Part shown: positions 11,501 to 22,010 of the stretch, piece by piece
Layout of the letters: the number at the start of each line of letters is the position of its first letter
Numbering within the stretch: position 1 is the stretch's first letter
Assembly: GCA_022496205.1 (NCBI GenBank)
Contig: WTXD01000060.1
Location: 1 to 64,000, forward strand
Source: Gloeopeniophorella convolvens
Lineage: Eukaryota; Basidiomycota; Agaricomycetes; Russulales
DNA length: 64,000 nt
Reading direction: 5' to 3'
Program-made: the position numbers and the translations under genes
The notes under the pieces: model-generated
Seen by the model: the letters and a program-made list of their open reading frames with translations, nothing else
Told to the model about the DNA's origin: nothing
The model's database searches: none

Positions 11501-12790
11501 CGGACAGGCAATGCACGTGGTCAACAACGGTCGAGCTGAGCAGCACGAGAGTCAACATCAAAGACGGGCCCCAACTTATCGACGAGTCACGCACCATAAT
11601 ATGCTTTTGCCCGACCCCGCTATGACCACAGAATGCTCAGCGCTGCCAATGAGAGAACGTATGGGCTCCTACGTTTTCCGTATATCCACAACAAGGAACC
11701 GTCGCCCAACCACTGCCCAAAGGCCTGGTGTTCGAGAAGCCATGTTGACGTCCCTTCGTGGTGAACCTTGCGCGCGAAATTATGACTGGTTGATGAGTCT
11801 GGAGGTGAGAGCCATGTCTTGTGGCGATTGTACCAAGCGTCTCCTGGTGAAGACGTTCAATGAAACGAATGACTAGGAGAGCGATGACAGACAATTTTCT
11901 CGGATTATATTGGTTAGAATTTCCCTTGTATCGCTTGCGAACGTGTCCACATTTCTTGAGAATTTGCGGACGATCCCCAAGGTCTGCGCAGCCATCATCC
12001 GATCGACCTCTGCCACGAGTCCGTCCAATTTCTGTTTAATATCCTGAATCTCTCGATCACCTAAGAGGGCTCTCCCAAACTTCCCTAAAAAGAACTCTGT
12101 AAGAGCTCGATTGTTCAGCGACGTCTACTTACTGAGCCGGCCTCGCTTGATTTGCTTGGTCGCAAGGCCAAATATTGATAGCATTTCGATTGTCGTTTTC
12201 AGCACAATTTTTGGAATCGGCGCGTCAGAATTGCCTTCTTGGTAGGCTTTTCCGATTCGCTCGAAAAAGTTCTCGACCAGTTCAAATAGTTCGACGAGGG
12301 AATCATAGCTCTCGCTGACTTTCATCGCAGCCTGACTCGCTGCGTAAGTAATTTCGAGGTTTGCTCGAGAGAGAAATGCTCACCTCTACGAGGACGCCGA
12401 CGCTGCTCAAGATGATTTTCACAGGGGGAAATGCCTATTGATTGAACGTCAGTGCTTCGAGATAGCGAACTTTGAGACAATTTGACTCACCGAACCGACG
12501 CCTTCCGTAAGTGCCTCACTTGTGCATAACGCATGCACAGGGTATGTAATCCGCTTTAGGACCTCGATTACCCTCGAACTCCTTCCCGGGTTTCTATATT
12601 CCTCAAATTGGTGTAGCTGCCCTTGAAAAACAGAAATGGCGTCTTCAGCGGAGTCACAGCTCGTCAGCTGACTAGCAAGGGGGTGTGTGGCTAATTCTGT
12701 TCCGGTCGTCTCGGCATACTGCTTCAAGGCAAGATCTAGGAGAGACTTCCAGTCCAAAGCGACCGGATTGGACGGCTGAAAGGAAGCCAT
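8509..12790 (-). CDS. NLR-like STAND protein A: Goodbye-NACHT-ankyrin, 1,305 aa
   Basis: Predicted intracellular signalling NTPase of the fungal STAND class. Eight exons (reading down): 12491-12790, 12384-12434, 12133-12331, 11893-12096, 11673-11840, 11595-11619, 10933-11535 and 8509-10876; they join into one open frame. Exons 1-4 match the fungal STAND N-terminal Goodbye domain (start resembling YAETTGTELATHPLA). Exon 5 holds the linker WLSPPD...HHEGTSTWLL and leads into the Walker A GKPGSGKS, split across exons 5 and 6. Exon 7 has Walker B (IIVDALDECPD) and the TSRPEDDI sensor-like segment. Exon 8 has the NACHT winged region followed by about 15 ankyrin repeats of the TPLHxAS type. The exon 5 acceptor reads GAG, which is unusual. 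Ligand and partner are unknown; a role in non-self recognition is inferred from family architecture. Confidence 0.85.
8542..10040 (-). repeat. Ankyrin repeat array of NLR A, about 15 units
   Basis: About fifteen units of roughly 33 codons (99 nt) with the core TPLHxASxxGHLEIxxLLLEHRADVDA. Several units are nearly identical at both protein and DNA level, for example around 9170-9560, while edge units are more diverged. This pattern points to recent unit duplication or gene conversion inside the array. Confidence 0.85.
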
Positions 12791-13754
12791 AGGAATGGTG
12801 AGGAAACGTTCGCGTGGAGCCTTTCAAGTCAACCGCACAGCTCGGCTGCGTGACCCCGAGGGAGAGATAGCGGGGTGCAAGAGACGTGGTTGAGATGTGC
12901 AGGTGTGCAGTTGGGGGATGGTGGGAGCGGCGAAGGGACGGCCAGGGCGGCAGAAGACAAACGCGCACACCCAGGGCGCATAACTTCCCAGATATCGCGG
13001 AACCGCAATACCGACACCATTTTGGTACAAGGGGCACAGCCGCACCAGTTGCTTTCCACCCGCACCCTGGGAGACATCGAAGTATGTGGATCGCCCAGGA
13101 AGCCCGCCACGTTGACGAATCGAGACCGCTGCCGGGACGATTGAAGGACAAGGGTGATTGATGGAAATCGAACGATGGAGCCCGCAGCGTGAGCAGAGTC
13201 GCATGCACACTGCAAACACAATGATGCAAAATCACTGGTAGGGAGAAGTCGCTTTGGAGTTTCCCGGTGCAGGTGGGCGACGGCCCTCGGCGCGGCACTG
13301 GTCGACGGTCGCACTGGTCGAGACGACCGGCCGCCGTGTTCACGAGCTGCTGACTCAGCAGCACTAGGCGCCGCGGAGGTGGCAGACTGGCAGACCACTG
13401 CGTGCCTGAGTACTGCTTTTCTCTTTTTGAAAACATAAATCCGTCGTTTAAGGCTTAAATTTAGTTAGGGTGAATGGGCAGGATATAGAGTCAGAGATGC
13501 CGGGGGAAAGGGGGGGCGACAATAGTTCATGCGCATTACTCGCCGCGAGGCGAAGCTTGGGCGAAAGCGTCCTCACCCGATTCGGCGTAATCTCCTAAAG
13601 CAGACTGCACCCAGGTGCAGGTCCTGCAGTACGCAAGCATAGAGAAACTGAACCGATAAGATGGTATACTGACTGATGCATCACATAAAAGACGGTAGAA
13701 GTTGTGCGGCCTCAGGGCCATCCTTTTCCCTTCTGCCCACTCCTGACTCTCTCG
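12791..13754. other. Intergenic, 964 nt
   Basis: Upstream region of NLR A and 3' flank of the epimerase-like gene, both on the minus strand. Several overlapping open frames exist in both directions but none shows a recognisable domain. Confidence 0.5.
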
Positions 13755-15256
13755 TCAGAGGGATCGGTCAGACAGATATAACGGAGAGGGTAAACCAGGC
13801 ATATGTAAAGGAGGCATATCACTAAAAGGCATCCATGGATTCGACAACACATGGAAGCTTTCAGATTGGGGAACGACGCCGTGCGGTTCTGTTTTGAGCA
13901 GACGAAGGCATTCGTCGGTCAAGGTACCCTCGCCCGCTATGGCAGCAGGCTCAGCCCGCAGCAGAGACGCCACGGCATCCCCCATCGCCTCCTCCCACCC
14001 CTTGAGCTCTTCAATGCCCAGCACGTCCCGCGCATTGCGCCCCTCAAACCGCGCATACATCGGAGGGTGATGCGGCGCTGCGGACGCGGGGCGCGGCAGG
14101 CGCGACCGCAGCGCGGGCATCGTGCGGGCGAGGTGTGTGACGACTTCGGGCCAGAGCACGTACCCCGCGACGAGCAGGACACGTGCGCGGCGCACGCTGG
14201 TGCGCAGCGCTGCGACGTGCGCGCGGGCAACGTCCTCAACGTGCACGTAGTTTGGCGAAAACGGCGGCCCGTTCTGGATTATGGGGCGCCCGGGCGCGCC
14301 GTTCAGCAGCATGTTGAGCCAAGCGAATGTACCACGGCCGTGCGAGTCGGACGCCTGCCCGCGGCCGTAGGGCCCGAAAGCGGTTCCTGGGAGGACTGGT
14401 GCTTGTATTAGTGGTGGGCGAGGAGGAGATAGGGAAACTGGTACGTGCTGGATATTGCGGCGATGTCGGGGTTCGCGTCAGCGAACTCCCAGAACTCGCG
14501 CTCAGCGATGATGCGTGCAGCGGTGAACACGCACAAAGGGTGCACACCGAGTTTCTTGCAATCAGATGCCGTCTGGGGGTTCCAGTCTGTGAGAGCGCGG
14601 ACATGAATGTAGAGTGTGGGTCAGAGTTTGACGCGCGCATACCATCTTCGGTGACAACGATGGGCTTCCACGTGTCGTCGGGGTGCAGAACATTTGAGGA
14701 TGAGCCTGTGAGTACAACCTTCTTTACATTCGCAGCTCGGGCATGCTCGAGGATGTGCTTGGTTGCCGTGTAGCCAGATTCGACTATCTTCTTCGCTGTT
14801 TTGGTGGCTTTGCCGGGCAACGGAGTCAAGCTCGCTACGATGGCAGCACTGACACCTAGACAGAATAGGTGTGAGAGCCTCATATGATCGCACGAAGGTG
14901 AGCAATACACACCCCTGAATGCATCGGTCAAGTCGTCGGTGTCCAGATCTGTGACCTCGATGGTGTCGAACCTGTCGCGATATTCGAAGTACGCGGCACG
15001 GAGAGCGACTGCCTTCGCAGGTTCCACAGTTCTGAGTGTTCCGCCAAGTCAGAAGTACATCATAGTTGTCGATCGACGCTCACCCTCGGACACGATACCC
15101 GGCCTTCAATAGATGTTCAACGATATGCGAACCGATGAACCCCGACGCCTCGGTGACCTGAAGGACGGTCGACAAAACGCATGAGATCTTCTTGAGGGAT
15201 TTCCGAGCCACGTGCGACTTGCGACTCACCAGGACAAGTTCTCTTGTTTCAATCAT
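13755..15256 (-). CDS. NAD(P)-dependent epimerase/reductase-like protein with altered catalytic motifs
   Basis: Extended short-chain dehydrogenase of the dihydroflavonol/cinnamoyl-CoA-reductase-like group. Six exons (reading down): 15230-15256, 15084-15157, 14913-15031, 14643-14855, 14449-14586 and 13755-14395, total 1,212 nt, 403 aa. The Rossmann start reads VTEASGFIGSH, where the family usually has VTGASGFIGSH. The usual YxxxK is replaced by FTAAR in front of IIAEREFWEFA, so the catalytic Tyr and Lys are Phe and Arg. The substrate-side NGPPFSPNYVHVEDVARAHV segment is well conserved. The intron at 14396-14448 fits only as GC-AG (GCACGT...CACCAG). A tail of about 50 residues after the usual domain end has no match I recognise. 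It may be a non-catalytic or changed-function member. Confidence 0.78.
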
Positions 15257-15921
15257 ACTGGGATGCTGAGTCACGGTTACTCGCTGTGAGCTTGCAAGGA
15301 TTTTGACTGCACTATTAAAGGCGCGGGGCTGCCAGGCCGAACCGACCAGCGACGGGGTATGAGCCTCAGAAATGAGCGTTTGAGCACGCGGCGATTGTTG
15401 AGCGATGCCGAGGTTATGAGAGGGTGCTTAGTGTGTCACCTGCAGACGCGTGCCATATACGTCAGTGAGTTAAAAAAAAAACGCGCAAGGTGCAACAACT
15501 GCTCACTCGGTCGAACACAAAGCCTGGCCTTTCGGATGACTTATCTGATCAACATGCTTCGTCATGGGAACTCTGGCTGTAGATTGTCCGGTTAAACCGC
15601 AGATTCGACCTCGGAGCAGTCCGGCCCCGGAGGGCAGTCCGTCGGAAGGGAAACATAGAATGTCGCTCAGGTCACAAGACCTCGTCGCCTCATCGGAGAT
15701 AACGAAACTCGGCTCGGACCGAGGAACGGAGACCCAGGATTGGGGTTGGGTTATGACGTCGTTTGTAACTATCCACTTTGCCAAGCCTGTCTACTAACTT
15801 GCACCTGAGCCGCGCAGTGACTTGCAGGCGGTGACCGCCTCATGCAATCCCAGCTCCAATTAATCCAACTCAACCCATAGTCTAAGCGACCCCGGGTCAG
15901 ATACGGCCCACCTTGACTCCT
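15257..15921. promoter_or_regulatory. Divergent intergenic region between epimerase-like gene and MCU
   Basis: 665 nt shared upstream of two divergently transcribed genes. It contains an A10 tract near 15471. No gene recognised. Confidence 0.45.
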
Positions 15922-17304
15922 ATGCTCGCAATTTTCTCCAGGACTCTCCAATCTCCCGCGCGCAATATTCGTACTCGCAGCGCCTCGTCATGGTTTCTGC
16001 GCGCACACGTCCTGTCAAGAACACCCCTCTCGCACCGACAATATGCTTCTTCCCAGGAGTCCGAGAATCTCAGCGTATCTCACGCGCGATTTCTCTCAGA
16101 ATCCCCTCCGTCAGCCAAATGGAAGGGCGAGGAGGGCAAGAGACCGGGCTTGCAGGGCTCGAGCGAGGACTTTGAGTCCCTAGCCAAAGGCAAAGGTGCG
16201 TGCGGCTGTCCACGCTTGTGTGTGCACTTTCGACGACACGCCCAGGCAAGCTCGCGCCGACCTCGTCTCATCTCTTCAAGCTCGTGCTCCCGCTCGGCGA
16301 CATCACCGGCCGCATGCGCGGCACGGCAGCAGAGCAGGACGCCGTCACCACGCCGCCGCCAACCATCTTCCTGCTCCACCCCGCCCAGCCCCTCTCACAC
16401 GTGTCGCGCCTCATCCTCGCATCCCTCGCGCCGGCCGTGCCCGAGATATCCTTCTACAGCGCCAAGGGCGACACACAATGGGCTAACTCGACCGACGTCG
16501 GCGACTTTGTGCGCAATGTCGCGCGCGCGACCGCGTTCCGGATTCACATCGCGGAGGACGGTACACAGGGCACGCAGGCCACCGAGATCGAGGTCGAGGT
16601 GCCGACGTTCGCGGACCGCACGCGCTTCCTGCGCCGCCGGCTGGACGTCATTGCGGGTGAGCTCGCGAGCATGGAGGGCCTCAAGCGCGCGTGCGAGCGT
16701 GAGGCACGAGCGGGCGCGCGGCGCGTCGCGGTCAGCGGGTTCGCCGCGCTCGTGGTGTACTGGGGCGCCGTCGCGCGGCTCACGTTCTGGGACTTTGGCT
16801 GGTGCGTCGGCGCGCGGTCTCATCTGCCCGCCTCGGTGCTGACGGTAAGCTTCGGGCTGACGTAGGGATGTGATGGAGCCTATCACGTACCTCTCTGGGC
16901 TCTCCACGGTCATCGGCGGGTATCTCTGGTGCGTGCCCGAGGCACACGTAAGGCAGTGCCGCGAGCGAGGCTGACCCATACGCAGGTTCCTCTACCGAGG
17001 CCGCGAGGTGTCGTATTCGTCGGTTCTGGACAGTTCCATCTCCGCGCGACGTCAGACGCTGTACCGTGCCCGCGGGCTTGACATTGAGCGCTGGCAGGAG
17101 CTCGCACGCGAAGCAAAGGCGCTGCGCGCGGAGATTGGCCAGATCGCGCGCGATTATGATCAGGACTGGCAGCGCAAGCAGGACATCGAGGAGCAGGCCG
17201 AGGCAGATGAGGATAAGGAGGAGGCCGACAGCGGGCTGCAGGACGTCGATGACGCGAAGCAGACGAGTCCGTCGCGGAAACACGGGCGTGATGGGGAGAG
17301 TTAG
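15922..17304 (+). CDS. Mitochondrial calcium uniporter pore subunit (MCU family)
   Basis: Calcium channel subunit of the inner mitochondrial membrane. Four exons: 15922-16195, 16246-16801, 16866-16928 and 16986-17304; all three introns begin GTGCGT. The N-terminus is Arg/Ser-rich without acidic residues for about 35 residues, as in a mitochondrial presequence. A matrix domain follows, then a first membrane segment (AVSGFAALVVYWGAV), the selectivity-filter motif WDVMEP, and a second membrane segment (TYLSGLSTVIGGYLWFLY). The filter motif is created across the exon 2-3 junction and is intact. The C-terminal tail is a charged, likely coiled-coil helix ending in an acidic stretch. Neighbouring MICU or EMRE genes are not seen in the window, as expected since fungi generally lack them. 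Confidence 0.9.
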
Positions 17305-17766
17305 GGATGGCAGGCACAGAGTGATTGAGAGACGTCAAGCACATAGATTTGCATTGTAGAGCATATACACGGACTAGCATTCATGGGCAAGAAATAAATC
17401 CGCCCGGCCAACGACACACCAGCGACGTGTCTGTCACACGTCAAAGCCTGAAGTTCACCTACTATTGTCTCCACGTTTTGTTGGTGCTCTCGTTGAAGTT
17501 CGGAAGAGACCCTGTCTGCCTATTACTCCCGCCCACCTAGAAACCTGGAAATGATTCGCCTTCTCATGGTACCTTTTGTTCAAAGCTCGGAGCATGGCAG
17601 ATCTGCCTTTACACTTCTCGGAAAATGCTTCCGCTGCGCATACAACCACTTCAATACCTCACGGGCGCCTAACAGCCGCTCCGACCTCCTGCACGCGAGC
17701 ACGAAATAGTCAGCGCCACGGAACTACACGGTATGCATGCCGCACTGAACCTACCCCATGATCCCA
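17305..17766. other. Intergenic between convergent genes, 462 nt
   Basis: 3' flanks of MCU (+) and NLR B (-). No feature recognised. Confidence 0.55.
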
Positions 17767-20700
17767 TCAGATGGAGTCCGATACTGCGGGCTGGTCCTGC
17801 GAAAACTCGCAAAGCAGCCGCGCGACTTCGGTGTGGCCCCGATCCGTCGCAGCCTGGAGTGCAGTGCCACCGTGCCGACCGCCCTGCGCACCCACGTCGG
17901 CGCCGCACTCGAGCAACAGCCGCACAACGTCCACGCGATCCAAGTACGACGCGACCTGCAGCGGCGTCGCGCGCTCGCCGTCCAGCGCGTTGATATCCGC
18001 GCCGTGGAAGATGAGCAGCCGGATGATGACGAGGGGCGGGCTGGCGCGGTGGATGGCGGCGTGCAGGGCGGACCCGTGTCGCCCGCCGAGCACGTTCGGG
18101 TCCGCGCCGTAGTTGAGGAGCAGCTGGACCACTTCGGCGTGGCCCCGAGATGCTGCGGCCTGCAGCGCGGTGCCGCCCTCGCTGCCTTGGGCATTCGGAT
18201 CGGTGCCGTGGCTGAGCAGGAACTGGATCGCGTTGGCGTCGCCTTGCGATGAGGCAGCCTGTAGGGCCGCCGCTTGCCCGTCCCTTGAAGTGCTTCTGCT
18301 GGTGGCGCTACTACCATTGAGCACCGCTTGAAGGACGCTGAGCCCCGCGATGTCTGACACCACCGCCCGCAGGGCAGCTGAAATCCCGCGGCCCAGAGCG
18401 CTCGGCCCGGCGCTGTCGTCGAGTAACAGCCGAGGCGGGCCCGTGTCCTGCCCACGAGTCGCGGGTTGCACGCCGCCGTCAGTAGCCCCGTCTCTGTCTC
18501 CGTCGTCGTCGGTCGCATCCTTGATGTCCTCGTCGACAGCCTCATCGATACGGACAAGAGTGCTGAGGCAGCTTTCTAGAAGGGCTGCGTCGGAAGGCGC
18601 TGGAAGGATACGGAAGCGGGAGATGTGTTCGGGCGACTGTGAGATGATGTCTGAGGTCAAGAAGTCCCTGACCGAGGGATGCGCGAACTGCACAATCCGC
18701 TCCGTCGGCGAGGCTCCGTCAACGACGCAGAGCAGGCTGCCCGGGCAGGTTGACAGCACCGCCTTTTCTGGGTCCTCCGGGCGCCACTCCGGCCTATATA
18801 TGGGAGGCTTCTCGTCAAAATCAACCGCGAGTACGTCGGCTAGCTCTCCGACGCTGAGAGGCCGTCCCATGAGCGATAGGCGTTGGAAGATGCGATGCGC
18901 CGACTGCCAATTGCCTTCGTTGATGCGCCGGAGCGTCAATTTGTAGCTCTCGCACAAAGCTTTTGGGAGCCCTTCGAGATTTTGCTGGATGGCTGCTGGT
19001 TGGAGCCCGCATGTCTCGTCGAGGTGACAAGAGACGAATTGGAACCTACGTCACCATACGTGAATACAAATCATCGTTCGTCAATCAAGTCTGACTTACA
19101 TCCCATGGGCACTATTCGCGAGTGCATCGACGACCATATCCTTGACTTGACTGCTCCAGTTCCGCATCTCGTCGTGCGTATCGACGGATCTCCGCAAAAA
19201 GTCGATTATTGCACGCGCGTGCCCAGGTTGTTCCTGGAGGCATATGCTGCTGGATGCAAGGGGCGCAAGGGCCTGGGCGATGTTGCTCTCGGGGCGGCTG
19301 GTAACGCAGACGTGGACGTTGGGAAAGTGGCTTCCGGCAAGACCCTCCAGAAGTCGAAGGATCTCCTTGCGCGGAGATCGCAATCCGGCGTCGGGGCATT
19401 CGTCCAGCGCATCCACAATGATGTATTTGGCAGCTTCGTCAGGTCGCTCCAGCATGCTTTTCAAGCACTGCACGAGCTCTTCATCGCAGGGCTGGCGCCC
19501 GTCGAGCTCCGAGTAGAAGTGAGAAAGGGTCTCTGAGTAAGAATCCGACTGCTCGGAGAGCTGGACCAGCATGGAACGGAGGATACTGTCGCGGGTTTGC
19601 TTTGCCGAGTCTTGAAGGTCGCAGTAAAAGTACACCACAATTCCCAATCCGACTTGGCGAAGGTGTTGTACGCAGTAGTCCACAATTGCAGAGCTAGTAA
19701 CCACGTCAGCCTTCGTGTCCTGCCAATATATCATGTACCGCACCAGAGGATACTTTTTCCAGAGCCCGCTGGAATGTCCGACGATCAGAAACGATCAACC
19801 AGGTCCTCAGAAGGCCTACGTTTTCCGTGCAACCACATGAAAGAGCCATCGTTCGACTTCCATTCTCCAAAAAAGTTCCCGTGGATGAACCATTCAGTAG
19901 TGCCGGTAAAGCGTAGCTTGCGTTTCGCATTGTGATTGACTGATGGATCAGGCGGGGAGAGCCAATTCCTACACGCTGTGCGTGTCTCTTCACCTAACGG
20001 GTGTTCTGTCAGTACAGCTGACCAATGCTGGAAAAGCGATAGGCGAACGTTTTGTCTCCATCATGTGGCATGCCATCTCTTTAACGACGGCGCCTGTTGC
20101 ACGAAGTTAACTATCAGATCCATCCCTAAAAGTGAATACTTCACCAAGAGCGTCATCATGATCCTTGTTGGCACCGGACACCGCTGTAATCGAGGAACGA
20201 CGTCAGGATCGATGACTGTATGAGGATGTATCACGTACTCCCGACTAGACCCTGGGCAACACGCATGATCTCTGCTGGTAACATCCGGCGCCGCTTCACC
20301 ACATCTTCAACGACATCGTCCCCAAGTCGTCTCTTCGTAGATGTCCCTATGCTTTGCTTAGTGACGTTATGAATGTCCATAAGTATACGTACGACGGTGC
20401 CCCTGCATGGTTTCCTTCGTCGCAAGCGTGATGAGATTGAGGAATTCCGCCATGGTTTTGATGATTATTTCGGTGATGGACAAGGTGGAACCAACTAACT
20501 TGTACACCTCGATGCGTCCGACGAGAAAGTGAGACATGGAATCGAGAAGTTCCACCAGAGAATCGTAGCCATCGGAACCACCCTTTGATGCCTGCCGTTC
20601 CAGATACCATGGGTTCCCGAGAATACCATTGTTCGGAGAGAACTTACCCTGAGGAGGAGACCGATACCAACGCAAATCAACTTGGCGGGTTGCAACACCT

Positions 20701-21070
20701 AGAAAGCACGCCCCTTCAGGACTCTGACCTGGCAAAAAGATGACCTGCGACGTACGTTACCGGAACCATCACCTAAAGCATCGCCAACGGCGATCACAAC
20801 CTCCACCAATGGTTGAAGTTTTCCAACGAGGCTTATCTCCCCGTCGCTCCTCCGATTTCCACCGAATGCCCGCGCTTGCTCTTGAACTAGACGTACGACC
20901 GATTCCGTGGTTGTGCAGGCCTGAACGCTGCGGTAGAGTGGATGCGAAGTGAGATCTGTACCCGTCTGATTTGTATATCCCTTCAAGGCTTCTTCGAATA
21001 GGGACTGGGGGCCTTGTGGGGAGTCGGGTAACACTGAGCTTGATCTTGCAGAGACCGAATAAGTCGACAT
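17767..21070 (-). CDS. NLR-like STAND protein B: Goodbye-NACHT-ankyrin, 914 aa
   Basis: Second Goodbye-NACHT-ankyrin paralogue. Eight exons (reading down): 20756-21070, 20648-20698, 20393-20591, 20239-20346, 19820-19993, 19744-19768, 19100-19693 and 17767-19045, joining to 2,745 nt of open frame. Exon lengths 2, 3 and 6 (51, 199, 25 nt) equal those of gene A. The Goodbye start resembles YTNQTGTDLTSHPLY. The linker WLSPPDPSVNHN precedes Walker A GKPGSGKS; Walker B is YIIVDALDECPDAG, and the CVTSRPESNI segment follows. The C-terminal part carries about six ankyrin repeats of the GTALQAAASRGHAEVVQLLL type, after a low-complexity acidic insertion (Asp/Gly-rich near 18480-18540). The frame is intact. 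Confidence 0.84.
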
Positions 21071-22010
21071 TGTCTAGGGCACGGTATGGGGGTACTATGA
21101 GACGTCGGGTCGTGTACATTACTTAAATGTACCGAGAGCAAGCAGCCCATGTTCCATTGAGAAGTACGCACAGCATTTCCCCAACAACCGCCTTCAAGTC
21201 ATCCTACGATGTAGGCTATGGGTAATGTCCGAGTTGGCGCTTCCAGAGATTCCAACATCACTGGCGACCAGCTAAACGCCGCAGGTATCCGGGTTTTCGA
21301 GAACCTTGAAGCTAAAGCGTCAAGTAGCAACGGCGGAGGCGGAGGCGCTTACAGTAGTTCATTGATACTCAACCCATCTACAGCAGCTCTGGGGAAAGGT
21401 GAAGAGAAATTTCACCATTCCGCCGGCGACGTGGGGTGTAGGCAAGCGGTATCAGCTCGCCTGAAACTGTGGAGTGAGGTGGTGCTTCGGATAGTCACGA
21501 TGTCGATGAGGGCCCACCGTCGTGAGTGAGTTTGAGCAGTCCCGGGCCGACCGACTTGGTCCCGACTCAGTCCGGTTCCGGTACGCGGTACGGCAGTTGC
21601 CGTTTATTTTTGGCCAGCCCTGCAACGTCTGCAACGCTCACTGCTTGCTCACTGCCCTACATTCCCCATACAGCGAGGCGAGGGTCCTCTTTTCCGACGT
21701 TCCCTTGTTCGCTTTCTATACTTGTGTCAAGAAATCTCACGACCGCTTCCGAGTCCTGCTGCGCTTGAGCGTTCTCCACGTCGGGAAACGACATTACACC
21801 AAATCCCCATGTTACGAGGCAACCAGATTCTTGACCAGATTTCTCACGGAGGCTGACACGTTTACTTGTCCAAGTGCCATCGATTGGTACGTCCTAGCGC
21901 GGTGATCGAAATCTTACAACCGTTGTGTACCATTGCAAGTCGGATCATCATTTTCCTCTGGTTTATCAACTGTATCGGATACTGTATAGGAAATAGCTAA
22001 GTGCCACGAT
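21071..22010. other. Intergenic, 940 nt
   Basis: Promoter of NLR B and 3' flank of NLR C, whose transcription is also leftward from further right. No other gene recognised. Confidence 0.5.
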
